Positions 34,230 through 42,623 of a stretch of 46,878 nt of DNA are shown piece by piece. The stretch comes from an uncultured Blautia sp. (lineage in GTDB: Bacteria; Bacillota; Clostridia; Lachnospirales; Lachnospiraceae): contig CALWHD010000046.1 in the NCBI GenBank assembly GCA_944380235.1, positions 1-46,878 of the forward strand, in the 5' to 3' direction. Numbering within the stretch: the stretch's first letter is position 1; each line of letters opens with the position of its first letter. Below the pieces are notes generated by a model, which had not been told where the DNA came from, made no database searches, and saw only the letters and a list, made by a program, of their open reading frames with translations. Both the position numbers and the translations under genes were made by a program.

Positions 34230-36641
34230 TTACTTTTTATCCATTATATCATTTCTTTCATTTTCTTCAAGAAAGGATTTTTCTTCCCAAAACCGTCGGA
34301 TGACTTCTCCTGCCTGCTTCACCGTGCAGACCTGGTATCCGCTCCACTCCGGAGGAAACAGATTTTTATATGCACTCTGCAGAAATCTTTCATCTAAAAG
34401 CAGTACCACTCCCCTGTCTTCCTTTGTCCTGATCACTCGTCCTGCCGCTTGAAGCACTTTATTCATACCCGGGTAGCGGTAAGCATATTCAAATCCTACA
34501 CGCCCCTTCTTGTCATAATACTCTTTTAGTATCTCCCGCTCACAGCCCACCTGGGGAAGCCCGGTGCCCACCACAGCAGCTCCGATAAGCCTTTTCCCTG
34601 CCAGGTCGATTCCTTCCGAAAAAATACCTCCCATGACGCAGAATCCGATCAGGATTCCCCCATGCTCTTCCTCAAATCTTTCCAGAAATTCCTCCCGGTC
34701 CTGTTCTGACATGCCGGACTGCTGGTACAGGCATTCTGCCTTCTTTCCTGATTCTTTCAGAAGCTCTTCAAACTCCCGGCAGACATCCTCCATCATCCGG
34801 TAAGATGGGAAAAACACCAGATAGTTCCCGTCTTTTCCCATCACCATTGCCAGAAGGTACTGTGCCATACGCTGATATTCAGAAGCATCTCTTCTGGTAT
34901 ATCTGCTGCTTACATCCGCTCCCACCAGCAGCTTTAAATTTTCCTTTGGAAACGGAGAGGACGCACAGATAGCATAATCATCCTCCCTTGTGCTGAATAG
35001 AGAACGGTAATATCCAAGAGGAAGAAAAGTGCCGGAAAAAAATACTGCTGCTCTCCCTTTGTTCAGGCATTCCTGAAGATTTTTCTTGGGATTGACACAG
35101 TACAGAGTCAAGAGGAAACGTCCTTCCTCTCCGTAATGAGTGTAGATCACATAATTCTCGTCACACAGATCATACATATTCAGAAAATGACGGATTTCAA
35201 AGGAAAAATCCAAGACAGCCTTCTGTACCTTTTCCTCATGTTCCTTTTCCAGAAAATCCTCCATCTCACTTAACAGATTCATCAGCTGCAGAGAAAGTCC
35301 GCCGATATTTTCCAGAACCTGGTACTCTTCACATTCTCTTTTATATTCCAGCATCAGCTTGTTGCACCTGTTCAGCTGTTTATATAGTCTGGCGCTGTGC
35401 CCCTTCACCAGCCGGCCTGTTTCCAGAAAATCCTCCTTGCACAAAACCGCACTGTACATTTTTCTGCCGCGGTCCACCAGATTATGGGCTTCATCAATGA
35501 GAAAAATATAATCCCCCTTCACCCCATCCCCAAAAAAGCGTTTTAAATGCACACGGGGATCAAAAGCATAGTTATAATCGCAGATCACTGCATCCGTCCA
35601 GGTAGCGATATCCAGACACATCTCATAGGGACAGACCTGATATTTCTGCGCCTGTTCCAGAAGAGTTTCTCTCACATAGGTATCCTGTTCATTCAGGATC
35701 TGAAAAACTGCGTCATTGACCCGGTCAAAATGCCCTTTGGCATAAGGACATTTCTCAGGATTACAGTCTGTCTCCTGACAAAGACACAACTTTTCCTTGG
35801 CTGTAATGCTCAGTGTCTTGTAGGACAATCCCCTTTCTTTTAAAATTTCAAAGGCTTCCTCCGCCACAGTCCTGGTAATGGTCTTTGCAGTGAGATAGAA
35901 GATCTTGTCCCCTTTCCCCTCTCCCACTGCCCGGATGGCCGGAAAGAGGGCTGCCATGGTCTTGCCGATCCCGGTAGGAGCCTGGATAAAAAGCTGCTTC
36001 CCGGCAGAAATCGTATGATAAACACCGCTGACCAGTTCTCTCTGCCCTTCCCGGTAGGGAAAAGGAAATTCCAGTTCTTTCATGGATTCTCGTCTTAAAA
36101 TCCTGCGCTGATAAAGAAATTTTGCCCACTTATAATATTCCATTATAAGGTCCTGAAACCATTTTTCCAGCCGGGAAAGTTTAAACATTTCTGTAAATCT
36201 TTTGATTTCCTCTGTCTCCATATTGCAGTAAGTCATCTGGACTTCTATATACTCAAGCCCTTTGTCTTTTCCGTAAAACCAGGCGTAACACATAGCCTGT
36301 GCCTTATGGACCCCTATCGGTTCTTCCAGTTTATTCAGATCCATGTAAATTCCTTTGATCTCGTCAACAGCAGTTCTGTCTGCCTCCTCAATGATTCCGT
36401 CTGCCCGTCCCTCCACACGGATAACAAAATCATCAAACTCTTCCTCATGGCATAGAGTCACCTCTGCCCGGTAGGAAGCCGGCATATGCTTCTGGATCTT
36501 CCTGTGTATCTTGCTGCCTTTTAACATTGCCTCCCTGTCCGCCGTACTGCTCCTTCTGTTGTCCAGGTCTCCGCTGCGCATGATAAATTCTACAAGACTG
36601 CGGACAGAAATTTTGATCACTTCTTTTTTCTCTGTATCCAT
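34230..36641 (-). CDS. XPD/DinG-like Fe-S helicase with N-terminal nuclease-like domain
   Basis: Probable DNA repair helicase, 803 residues. Residues 1-190 look like a PD-(D/E)XK nuclease or RecB-like fold: Asp81 in GRADGI, then Glu94 and Lys96 in VDEIKG, with a later His/Gln helix (VHKAQAMCYAW). The helicase follows: Q-motif FPYREGQRELV, Walker A APTGIGKT (221-228), an Fe-S domain with Cys286, Cys288, Cys293, Cys298 and a CPYEMC pair, DEAH box (383-386), and motif VI QAAGRVIRT. It belongs to the DinG/XPD branch of superfamily 2. Damage-response roles are likely. The gene sits between ridA and the HPr-like gene. Confidence 0.88.
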   Translation of the reverse strand: MDTEKKEVIKISVRSLVEFIMRSGDLDNRRSSTADREAMLKGSKIHRKIQKHMPASYRAEVTLCHEEEFDDFVIRVEGRADGIIEEADRTAVDEIKGIYMDLNKLEEPIGVHKAQAMCYAWFYGKDKGLEYIEVQMTYCNMETEEIKRFTEMFKLSRLEKWFQDLIMEYYKWAKFLYQRRILRRESMKELEFPFPYREGQRELVSGVYHTISAGKQLFIQAPTGIGKTMAALFPAIRAVGEGKGDKIFYLTAKTITRTVAEEAFEILKERGLSYKTLSITAKEKLCLCQETDCNPEKCPYAKGHFDRVNDAVFQILNEQDTYVRETLLEQAQKYQVCPYEMCLDIATWTDAVICDYNYAFDPRVHLKRFFGDGVKGDYIFLIDEAHNLVDRGRKMYSAVLCKEDFLETGRLVKGHSARLYKQLNRCNKLMLEYKRECEEYQVLENIGGLSLQLMNLLSEMEDFLEKEHEEKVQKAVLDFSFEIRHFLNMYDLCDENYVIYTHYGEEGRFLLTLYCVNPKKNLQECLNKGRAAVFFSGTFLPLGYYRSLFSTREDDYAICASSPFPKENLKLLVGADVSSRYTRRDASEYQRMAQYLLAMVMGKDGNYLVFFPSYRMMEDVCREFEELLKESGKKAECLYQQSGMSEQDREEFLERFEEEHGGILIGFCVMGGIFSEGIDLAGKRLIGAAVVGTGLPQVGCEREILKEYYDKKGRVGFEYAYRYPGMNKVLQAAGRVIRTKEDRGVVLLLDERFLQSAYKNLFPPEWSGYQVCTVKQAGEVIRRFWEEKSFLEENERNDIMDKK

Positions 36642-36673
36642 GTCTGTTATTCTAACATATTTCCGGATAATAA

Positions 36674-36706
36674 GAAAAGTCCCCGTTTTTTTTACGGAGA
36701 CTTCTC
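36674..36706 (-). terminator. terminator after the HPr-like gene
   Basis: GAAAAGTCCCCGT (36674-36686) pairs with ACGGAGACTTCTC (36694-36706), 13 pairs with two G-U. The T-rich tail on the minus strand is weak (TTATTAT), so some read-through into the helicase gene is possible. Confidence 0.6.
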
Positions 36707-36723
36707 TGTCTTTTTTGATTTAA

Positions 36724-36951
36724 TTACGCAACTGCATATTTGTTCAGAAATTTATCAAATCCTTCATCCTGTCCGTTGCATCTGACGGTCAGAACTCTTG
36801 TCAAATCCATGCTTAATACTCCTAATATTGATTTTGCGTCAATAACCACTCTGTTGTAAAAAATGTCAATATCGAAGTCGCATTTGCTGGCCGCATTAAC
36901 AAACTCTTTTACATCTTCCGTTGCAGTTAACTTAATCTGGCGCTCTACCAT
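36724..36951 (-). CDS. HPr-like protein lacking the phospho-histidine loop
   Basis: 75 residues resembling the PTS phosphocarrier HPr in its second half: AKSILGVLSMDL corresponds to the regulatory Ser46 region and CNGQDEGFDKFLNKY to the GxDE..A C-terminus. The loop that carries His15 and Arg17 in HPr (G.HARPA) is missing; the sequence jumps from IKLTATEDV to KEFVNAA. It therefore cannot pass phosphate to EII proteins, but the Ser (Ser41) could be phosphorylated by HPr kinase, making it a Crh-like regulator candidate. The ATG at 36951 has AGGA 9 nt upstream; a TTG at 36960 is too close. Confidence 0.75.
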   Translation of the reverse strand: MVERQIKLTATEDVKEFVNAASKCDFDIDIFYNRVVIDAKSILGVLSMDLTRVLTVRCNGQDEGFDKFLNKYAVA

Positions 36952-37022
36952 AACAATCAATCCTTTCTATGAGCAAGATCAGATAGAAAATTTTATTCTG
37001 CAGTTTCTCCTGCATCGATGCT

Positions 37023-37051
37023 ATTATGGCACTGGTACTACCATTTGTCAA
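37023..37051 (-). promoter_or_regulatory. promoter of the HPr-like gene
   Basis: Minus strand: TTGACA (37051-37046) and CATAAT (37028-37023) with a 17-bp spacer. The rest of the gap 36952-37239 is A/T-rich and holds only the downstream terminator of the Mrp gene. Confidence 0.7.
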
Positions 37052-37164
37052 CTTTTACCATCAAAAGACATTTTCCAAAAAAATATATTTTTTGTTGTAA
37101 CCAGATAACTTTTTTTTATTTCTTTTCATTTTTTCATTTATATTTAACATGGATTTTATACAAA

Positions 37165-37208
37165 AAGGAGCAGTCGGCTTCTCATTTTATACGCGCCAGC
37201 TGCTCCTT
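37165..37208 (-). terminator. terminator of the CsoR-Mrp operon
   Basis: AAGGAGCAG (37165-37173) pairs with CTGCTCCTT (37200-37208); on the minus strand CTGCTCCTTTTTG follows, five T after the stem. Confidence 0.75.
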
Positions 37209-37239
37209 ATTTTAATTTTTGGTATATCTGCCAATTTTT

Positions 37240-38082
37240 CTAGACTTCCGGAATATATTTTCCTGCTCCTGACAGATAAGTATTCAGTACCCCGGCAAAC
37301 ATTCCCGAGTCAACAGCCGCAGCCATGTCCGGATCAACAGGCATCTTTCCGATGACAGGAACCTGTATTTCATCTGCAGCGGCCTGAACTTTGCTCTCTC
37401 CGAAAACATAAATCTCTTTTCCGCAGTCAGGACATTTCACATAGCTGTAATTTTCCACCAGACCCAGAACAGGCACATTCATCATCTTTGCCATATTATA
37501 GGCTTTCTTGACGATCATCTGTACCAGATCCTGCGGAGAGGATACAATGACAATCCCGTCAATGGGCAGAGACTGGAATACAGTCAGAGGCACATCACCG
37601 GTTCCCGGAGGCATATCTACAAAGAGATAATCCAGTTCTCCCCAGACAACCTCGGTCCAGAACTGTTTAACCATATTAGCGAGGATAGGACCTCTCCAGA
37701 TAACCGGAGCATCCTCCTGGGGAAGCAGAAGATTTACAGACATGACCTTGATATCATTGCCTGTCACCATAGGGTAGATTCCCTTGTCATCTGCCACTGC
37801 CGCACCCTTTAATCCATACATCCTGGGTATGGAAGGTCCGGTGATATCCGCGTCCATGATACCCACCTTATAACCATTAAAGGCCATCTCGTTTGCCAGG
37901 GAAGCGGTCACAAAAGACTTTCCTACTCCGCCTTTTCCGCTGACTACACCGATCACTTTGGTAATCTTTGAATGCGCGTTCAGCTGCTCCTTAGGAATCC
38001 CGCCTCCTTTTGCATGGCTGCATCCTGCGCAGCTTTCCTTGTCGCAGCTTTTGCTGTCACACTGTTTTTTTTCTTCACTCAT
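37240..38082 (-). CDS. Mrp/NBP35-type ATPase (Fe-S cluster carrier)
   Basis: P-loop ATPase that carries or inserts Fe-S clusters in the cytosol. 280 residues. N-terminal Cys cluster Cys8, Cys13, Cys18, Cys21, as in NBP35-like proteins; deviant Walker A SGKGGVGKS (48-56), switch I IMDADITGPSIPR, Walker B VDMPPGTGDVPL, and the C-terminal CPDCGKE pair for cluster binding. His/Cys-rich start and the CxxC are both intact. 33 nt after the CsoR-like gene; the pairing with a Cys-His-Cys sensor suggests control by metal or persulfide. Confidence 0.93.
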   Translation of the reverse strand: MSEEKKQCDSKSCDKESCAGCSHAKGGGIPKEQLNAHSKITKVIGVVSGKGGVGKSFVTASLANEMAFNGYKVGIMDADITGPSIPRMYGLKGAAVADDKGIYPMVTGNDIKVMSVNLLLPQEDAPVIWRGPILANMVKQFWTEVVWGELDYLFVDMPPGTGDVPLTVFQSLPIDGIVIVSSPQDLVQMIVKKAYNMAKMMNVPVLGLVENYSYVKCPDCGKEIYVFGESKVQAAADEIQVPVIGKMPVDPDMAAAVDSGMFAGVLNTYLSGAGKYIPEV

Positions 38083-38115
38083 AACTTCTATCCCTTTCCG
38101 CCTGATACCGCACTT

Positions 38116-38454
38116 TTACTTCATAAAACGGTCAATGGCTTTATTTAATTCTTCCAGAGCTTCATGGTCTCCGCTCTCTACCGCGTCCACGATACAGTGC
38201 TCTATGTGATCCTGAAGAATTACTTTTCCTGTATTATTGATGGCTGCTTTTACGGCTGACAGCTGTATCAGCACTTCGCTGCAGTCACGTCCCTCCTCCA
38301 CCATGCGGCGGATGGACTCCAGGTGCCCGATTGCACGGGAAAGACGGTTGAGAACAGCTTTGGTATGAGTGTGTGTATGAGTATGTCCGTGAGAATGCGT
38401 TACCACGGTTCCATCTTCCAATACATGACTGTGAACCTCATTTTTCGATTCCAT
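38116..38454 (-). CDS. CsoR-family metal or persulfide-sensing repressor
   Basis: All-helical repressor, DUF156. 112 residues, with a His-rich N-terminal tail (residues 8-31, HSHGHTHTHTHT) that is not part of the basic CsoR fold. Cys58, His83 and Cys87 reproduce the CsoR spacing of 25 and 4, the Cu(I) site of CsoR or the reactive pair of CstR-like members. The tail may bind or store metal. AGGAGG is 8 nt upstream. It precedes the mrp gene and follows an uncharacterised small gene in the same direction. Confidence 0.9.
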   Translation of the reverse strand: MESKNEVHSHVLEDGTVVTHSHGHTHTHTHTKAVLNRLSRAIGHLESIRRMVEEGRDCSEVLIQLSAVKAAINNTGKVILQDHIEHCIVDAVESGDHEALEELNKAIDRFMK

Positions 38455-38524
38455 TCTGCATTCCTCCTTTCGTGCACTTCTTTCATTATAACAAACCTGT
38501 CAAAAAAAGCAATCTCCATGCCTC

Positions 38525-38764
38525 TTAAAATTCAGAAAAAGTATACCTCTGATGAATGGCCGCGGTCATAACATCAAACACTATGCTTCCGTCTTCTTTC
38601 TCTGTCCTCTCTATTTTCAGGCTGGATTCATTTTTGAATTTTTCCCTTACAAAAGCTTCCAGGTCTGCATCTTCCGGAAGCTCTATTTCTTCGATGAAGA
38701 TATCGCGCATCTGGTTTCCCGGGCACAGATTAAACATTTCCCGTATTACTTCATATTCCTTCAC
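38525..38764 (-). CDS. small acidic cytosolic protein, unknown
   Basis: 79 residues from a GTG at 38764 that has AGGAGG (38772-38777) at 7 nt spacing; an ATG at 38860 would add a poorly supported hydrophobic leader. Charged and acidic with a CPGNQMRD turn (Cys12), no membrane segment. Not recognised. 70 nt upstream of the CsoR-like gene, so probably in the same operon. A metal or Fe-S role is only a guess from the neighbours. Confidence 0.6.
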   Translation of the reverse strand: MKEYEVIREMFNLCPGNQMRDIFIEEIELPEDADLEAFVREKFKNESSLKIERTEKEDGSIVFDVMTAAIHQRYTFSEF

Positions 38765-38849
38765 AGTCTCACCTCCTGCCATTATTCTACCACAGATTCC
38801 ACTTTTTTCTTCCTTTTTCCCCTTTTTTAGAAAAAGTTTTAAAAAGAAA

Positions 38850-38878
38850 TTGCCAAGCATGAAATTCTATCGTATTAT
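38850..38878 (+). promoter_or_regulatory. xpt promoter
   Basis: TTGCCA (38850-38855) and TATTAT (38873-38878) with 17-bp spacing; five of six and four or five of six matches. Confidence 0.65.
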
Positions 38879-38891
38879 GATAGTTATCATA
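38876..38891. promoter_or_regulatory. palindromic operator over the xpt promoter
   Basis: TATGATAGTTATCATA has perfect 7-bp arms around GT and covers the -10 end and the predicted start site. It suggests repression of xpt by a dimeric protein. No purine riboswitch was found in the leader. Confidence 0.5.
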
Positions 38892-38956
38892 TCTGCCTGC
38901 CATGGCAGAAAAGACAAATGACTGATAAAATCAGTATACAGGGAGGAAGCAAGCAT

Positions 38957-39529
38957 ATGCAGCTTTTAAAAGAAAGAATTTTAAAAGACGGAATCGTAAA
39001 ACCGGGAAATGTCTTAAAGGTGGACAGTTTCTTAAACCATCAGATGGACATCCCTCTGATCAATGAAATCGGGAAAGAATTTAAGCGTATCTACGGGGAC
39101 ACCCCTATTACTAAAATTCTTACTATAGAGGCATCCGGCATCGGTATCGCCTGTATTGCCGCTCAGTATTTCAACGTACCTGTGGTCTTCGCAAAAAAAG
39201 CCCAGAGTATCAACCTTGACGGAGAAATGTACTGCACCAAAGTAGAGTCCTTTACTCACAAAAAAGTTTATGATGTAATTCTGTCAAAAAAATTTTTACA
39301 TGCGGATGACCATGTTCTTATTATTGACGACTTCCTTGCAAATGGCTGCGCTCTTATGGGACTCATTGAGATTGTGAAAAGTTCCGGTGCAACTCTGGAA
39401 GGCGCCGGAATCGTTATTGAAAAAGGGTTCCAGAGAGGCGGAGATACACTCCGTGAACAGGGAATCCGTGTAGAGTCTCTTGCCATAATTGATTCTATGA
39501 CAGATGAATCCCTTACCTTCCGTGAATGA
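38957..39529 (+). CDS. xpt: xanthine phosphoribosyltransferase
   Basis: Salvages xanthine (and possibly guanine) to the nucleotide using PRPP; cytosolic. 190 residues, the normal Xpt length. PRPP-binding motif [13 protein letters not shown], substrate-side [12 protein letters not shown] and the N-terminal [20 protein letters not shown] pattern match Xpt. The ATG at 38957 has GGGAGG 10 nt upstream; 13 extra residues from an upstream ATG (38918) are not family-like and that site has no RBS. In many Firmicutes xpt is followed by a xanthine permease; here an ECF S component is next. Confidence 0.93.
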   Translation: MQLLKERILKDGIVKPGNVLKVDSFLNHQMDIPLINEIGKEFKRIYGDTPITKILTIEASGIGIACIAAQYFNVPVVFAKKAQSINLDGEMYCTKVESFTHKKVYDVILSKKFLHADDHVLIIDDFLANGCALMGLIEIVKSSGATLEGAGIVIEKGFQRGGDTLREQGIRVESLAIIDSMTDESLTFRE

Positions 39530-39537
39530 TAATCAGA

Positions 39538-39648
39538 CTTCTCCTCTTACTGGTATGGGCTATTTTATTAAAACTGGCTCTTTATTCTATACCAATTGTG
39601 TATTATCATAACACCAGCCTGAAAACATACCCTTTATAAGAGGAGGAG
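39538..39648 (+). promoter_or_regulatory. structured leader that can hide the ECF gene ribosome-binding site
   Basis: CTTCTCCTCTTA (39538-39549) can pair with TAAGAGGAGGAG (39637-39648), 12 pairs with one G-U, and inside it GGTATG (39552-39557) with CATACC (39626-39631). The outer stem covers the whole Shine-Dalgarno sequence. This only works if transcription starts upstream, for example as read-through from xpt. No known riboswitch class was recognised. Confidence 0.45.
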
Positions 39649-39655
39649 ACTTTTT

Positions 39656-40189
39656 ATGAAAAACAATACGAAAAAATGGATCCTGACAGCACTCTTTGCA
39701 GCTCTGTCCTGTGCCGCTACTATGTCTGTGCGTATTCCTACCCCCGGAACCGGCGGTTATATTCATCCCGGAGATGCCATTGTCATCCTTTCCGGCATTA
39801 TCTTAGGACCTGTCTGGGGCTTTCTTGCCGGCGGCATTGGTTCCTGTATGTCAGACCTGCTGGGCGGCTATCTGGTCTATGTCCCCATTACTTTTCTGAT
39901 CAAAGGTCTGGTCGCTTTGGGTTCAGGAATGCTCTACCGCAGGATTTCTCATCCCGGCTGTTCCAACAGGCGGATCTGCACCGCTGTAGCAGCGGGAGGA
40001 ATCCTTGATATTATATTTGTTGCCGGCGGCTATTTCCTGTTCGAATTTATACTCTACGGAGCAGGAGCTGCAGCCAGTGTTCCTGCCAATATTATCCAGG
40101 GAGCCAGCGGACTGGTCCTTTCTCTGCTGCTGTACCCTGTCCTGGCATGTGTGCCTGATGTAAAAAAAATGCTGGCCGCCAATCATTAA
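39656..40189 (+). CDS. ECF transporter S component
   Basis: Substrate-binding membrane subunit of an energy-coupling-factor vitamin-type transporter; it works with ATPases and a T subunit encoded elsewhere. 177 residues with about six helices. The N-terminal ALFAALSCAATMSVRIPTPG, GGYIHPGDAIVILSGIILGP and the GGIGSCMSDLLGGYLVYVP segment are typical for this family (PF07155-like). The substrate is unknown; xpt immediately upstream suggests a purine or purine-like compound, which would be unusual. Its CDS end is part of the terminator at 40169. Confidence 0.85.
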   Translation: MKNNTKKWILTALFAALSCAATMSVRIPTPGTGGYIHPGDAIVILSGIILGPVWGFLAGGIGSCMSDLLGGYLVYVPITFLIKGLVALGSGMLYRRISHPGCSNRRICTAVAAGGILDIIFVAGGYFLFEFILYGAGAAASVPANIIQGASGLVLSLLLYPVLACVPDVKKMLAANH

Positions 40190-40208
40190 ATTGGCGCCGG
40201 CATTTTTT
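40169..40208. terminator. bidirectional terminator between the ECF gene and dinB
   Basis: The arm ATGCTGGCCGCCAAT (40169-40183) pairs with ATTGGCGCCGGCAT (about 40190-40203) with one bulge, followed by six T; the A-run before it serves the minus strand. Confidence 0.75.
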
Positions 40209-40233
40209 CACGCATTTGTAATATTTCATTCTC

Positions 40234-41469
40234 TTATTTTTTGTTGTCTGGATGTCCCCCCGCCATATTTTCTACTTTTTTATTGTCCAGAAAAGAAGCT
40301 CTCATAACAGCATCTGATCCAAACTTCTTTCTGATCTCATCCACAGCATGATCCAGTTTTTCCATTTTTTCATAATCTGTGTGATCAAACAGACTCATCT
40401 GTCTGCCTTTCTCCTCCCTTGAAACTCTGCTGGTACAGACTCCCAGCAGCCGTATGGGTGTTCCATCCCAAAGTTCGTCAAACAGCCGGCAGACTTCCCG
40501 GTATATCTCTCCTGTAATATTGGTAGGGGCAGCCATGACCTTTTGGTGAGATACGGTTTTCAATTGAAAATTTTTGATAGACACGGATAGCACTTCAGCT
40601 CTCTGCCCATCCTTCCTCAGTCTGGAAGCAACCGTTTCACACAGAGACAGCAGCACCATTTTCGCTGTATCTTCGTCCGTTACGTCAAAGGCTATGGTAG
40701 TACTGTTTCCATATGCTTTATTTCCCTCCGGCACAGGTTCCACCAGAGATGAGTCCAGGCCGTTGGCAAATTTCCAGATAACTTCCCCATGTTTTTTTAA
40801 ATGATGCTTTAAAATCTCCACATCTGTCTGTGCCAGATCTCCTATGGTGTAAATACCCAGCTTCTTCAGCTCTTTTTCCGTGGATTTTCCCACAAAGAGC
40901 ATCTGTGATACTGGAAGAGGCCACATTTTGTCCCGGATCTCATCTGGAAACAGAGTGTGCACTCTGTCCGGTTTTTCAAAATCCGATGCCGTCTTTGCCA
41001 GATATTTGTTGCTGGAAATCCCGATATTCACAGTAAATCCCAGCTCCCTGCTTATACGGTTTTTCAGTTTATGGGCAAATGCACAGTAATCTCCTACCAG
41101 CTTTTCCATACCGCTCATGTCCATGAATGCCTCATCAATACTATACTGTTCTACATCCGGCGTATACTCCTTTAACAGATCTATAAACCTTTTTGAATAC
41201 TGTTTATACATGCTGTGATGCGCCGGTATGACAGTAAGCCCCGGACACTTTTTCAGCGCATCTGTAAGGGGCTCCCCTGTTTTTACTCCATATGCCTTGG
41301 CAGGGATGGATTTTGCCAGAATAATACCTCTTCGTTTCGATTTATCTCCGCCTACCGCACAGGGAATCTCCCTTAAATCCACGGTCCCTCCCTGTTTTCT
41401 CAGACGGTAGACTGCTTCCCAGGACAAAAAAGCACTGTTCACATCAATGTGAAAAATAACGTTTCTCAC
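40234..41469 (-). CDS. dinB: DNA polymerase IV (Y-family)
   Basis: Error-prone translesion polymerase. 411 residues from the second GTG (41469), which has AAAGGAG at 8 nt; a GTG at 41478 has no spacing. Catalytic carboxylates: Asp9 in FHIDVNSAFL and the pair in SIDEAFMDM. The thumb helix-hairpin-helix lies near LGIYTIGDLAQ. The clamp-binding motif QMSLFD sits near the C-terminus. Third of the exoA-selD-csd-dinB series, 20 nt after the desulfurase. Confidence 0.94.
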   Translation of the reverse strand: MRNVIFHIDVNSAFLSWEAVYRLRKQGGTVDLREIPCAVGGDKSKRRGIILAKSIPAKAYGVKTGEPLTDALKKCPGLTVIPAHHSMYKQYSKRFIDLLKEYTPDVEQYSIDEAFMDMSGMEKLVGDYCAFAHKLKNRISRELGFTVNIGISSNKYLAKTASDFEKPDRVHTLFPDEIRDKMWPLPVSQMLFVGKSTEKELKKLGIYTIGDLAQTDVEILKHHLKKHGEVIWKFANGLDSSLVEPVPEGNKAYGNSTTIAFDVTDEDTAKMVLLSLCETVASRLRKDGQRAEVLSVSIKNFQLKTVSHQKVMAAPTNITGEIYREVCRLFDELWDGTPIRLLGVCTSRVSREEKGRQMSLFDHTDYEKMEKLDHAVDEIRKKFGSDAVMRASFLDNKKVENMAGGHPDNKK

Positions 41470-41489
41470 AGATATCACTCCTTTGTATT

Positions 41490-42623
41490 TTATCCGGCGA
41501 TCTCCCTTAATGCCTGGACTGCCTGCTCTGCCTCTTCCATTTCGTTATACCAGGAAAAAGAAAATCTTACAGTCCCCTGCCGCTCTGTTCCGAGAAAACT
41601 GTGCATCAGAGGTGCGCAGTGAATCCCTCCTCTTACAGCAATGCCGTAAAATTCAGCCAGCTCATCACATATCACAGCAGAATCATAATCCCGGACATTC
41701 AGCGACACCACTGCCGCTCTCTCGGGCTCCTCTATATTCCCATACAGACGTATTCCCGGAATCCTGGCTGCCTCCCGGCAGAAATAACGGCAGAGTTCCT
41801 GCTCCTTTTTCCTGATTCTGTCAATTCCCGTCTCTTTCAGAAAAGAAAACGCCGCATGCAGTCCGGCAATTCCGTGTCCGTTCAGGGTTCCTGCCTCCAG
41901 CATCTGAGCTCCCTGTCCCGGCTGTTCCTTATCAAAAGAATGCATCCCGCTTCCTCCTGTCTTAAAAGCCGGAATCCTTATATTTTCTCCCAGACAGATC
42001 CCTCCTGTACCCTGAGGTCCCATTAACCCTTTGTGGCCCGTAAAACAGAGTACATCTATCTTCATTTTCTTCATATCAATGGGGAAGCTTCCTGCCGTCT
42101 GTGCCCCATCCAGAACAAATAACACCCCATTTTTTCTGCAGGTTTCCGCCGCTGTCCGGATATCATTGAAATCCCCTGTCACATTAGAGGCATGCGTGCA
42201 GATTACTGCCTTTGTATTTTTTCTGAACATATTTTCCAGCTTGCTCATGTCAGGTTTTCCATTGTCTCCGCACTTTAAAATGCTAAGTTCCGCCCCTTCT
42301 TTCTCTTTCCTGTAAAGAGGGCGCAGCACCGAATTATGGTCCATTTGTGTGCAGATTACATGATCTCCTTTTTGAATCAGCCCGGAAACTGCTATATTCA
42401 ATGCCTCTGTTGCATTAGAAGTAAAAGCCACACTGACGGGCGAAGGTGCTCCGAAAAACTCTGCCGCAAGCTCCCTGGTCTCATAGATCACTCTTGAAGC
42501 CTCCAGGGCTGCCGGATAAGCTCCTCTCCCGCTGCTTCCCATGTTCTCCATTGCTTCCCAGACCGCCTTTTTTACACAGTCCGGCTTGCACAGGGTTGTG
42601 GCCGCATTGTCAAGATAGATCAT
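41490..42623 (-). CDS. cysteine desulfurase-like class V aminotransferase
   Basis: PLP enzyme that takes sulfur or selenium from (seleno)cysteine. 377 residues. His96 stacks on PLP; Asp172 and Gln175 in LDGAQTAG; Lys198 in FTGHKGLMGPQG binds PLP; the reactive Cys336 is in GGIHCAPLMH. The form with GTLNGHGIAGL is close to the IscS/CsdB-type group often found beside selD. Its start directly abuts the selD stop, so the two should be co-made. A selenium-delivery role to SelD is the best reading. Confidence 0.9.
   Translation of the reverse strand: MIYLDNAATTLCKPDCVKKAVWEAMENMGSSGRGAYPAALEASRVIYETRELAAEFFGAPSPVSVAFTSNATEALNIAVSGLIQKGDHVICTQMDHNSVLRPLYRKEKEGAELSILKCGDNGKPDMSKLENMFRKNTKAVICTHASNVTGDFNDIRTAAETCRKNGVLFVLDGAQTAGSFPIDMKKMKIDVLCFTGHKGLMGPQGTGGICLGENIRIPAFKTGGSGMHSFDKEQPGQGAQMLEAGTLNGHGIAGLHAAFSFLKETGIDRIRKKEQELCRYFCREAARIPGIRLYGNIEEPERAAVVSLNVRDYDSAVICDELAEFYGIAVRGGIHCAPLMHSFLGTERQGTVRFSFSWYNEMEEAEQAVQALREIAG

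Noticed and set aside
38365..38390. Tandem-repeat-like tract (GTGTGTATGAGTATG) suggesting a repeat array
   Set aside because: It encodes the His-Thr-rich tail of the CsoR-like protein and is too short to be a separate repeat element or CRISPR array.
38861..38956. Purine riboswitch before xpt
   Set aside because: The region is short and lacks the three-way-junction sequences of the purine class; only a promoter, a palindrome and an ACTGAT/ATCAGT hairpin are visible.
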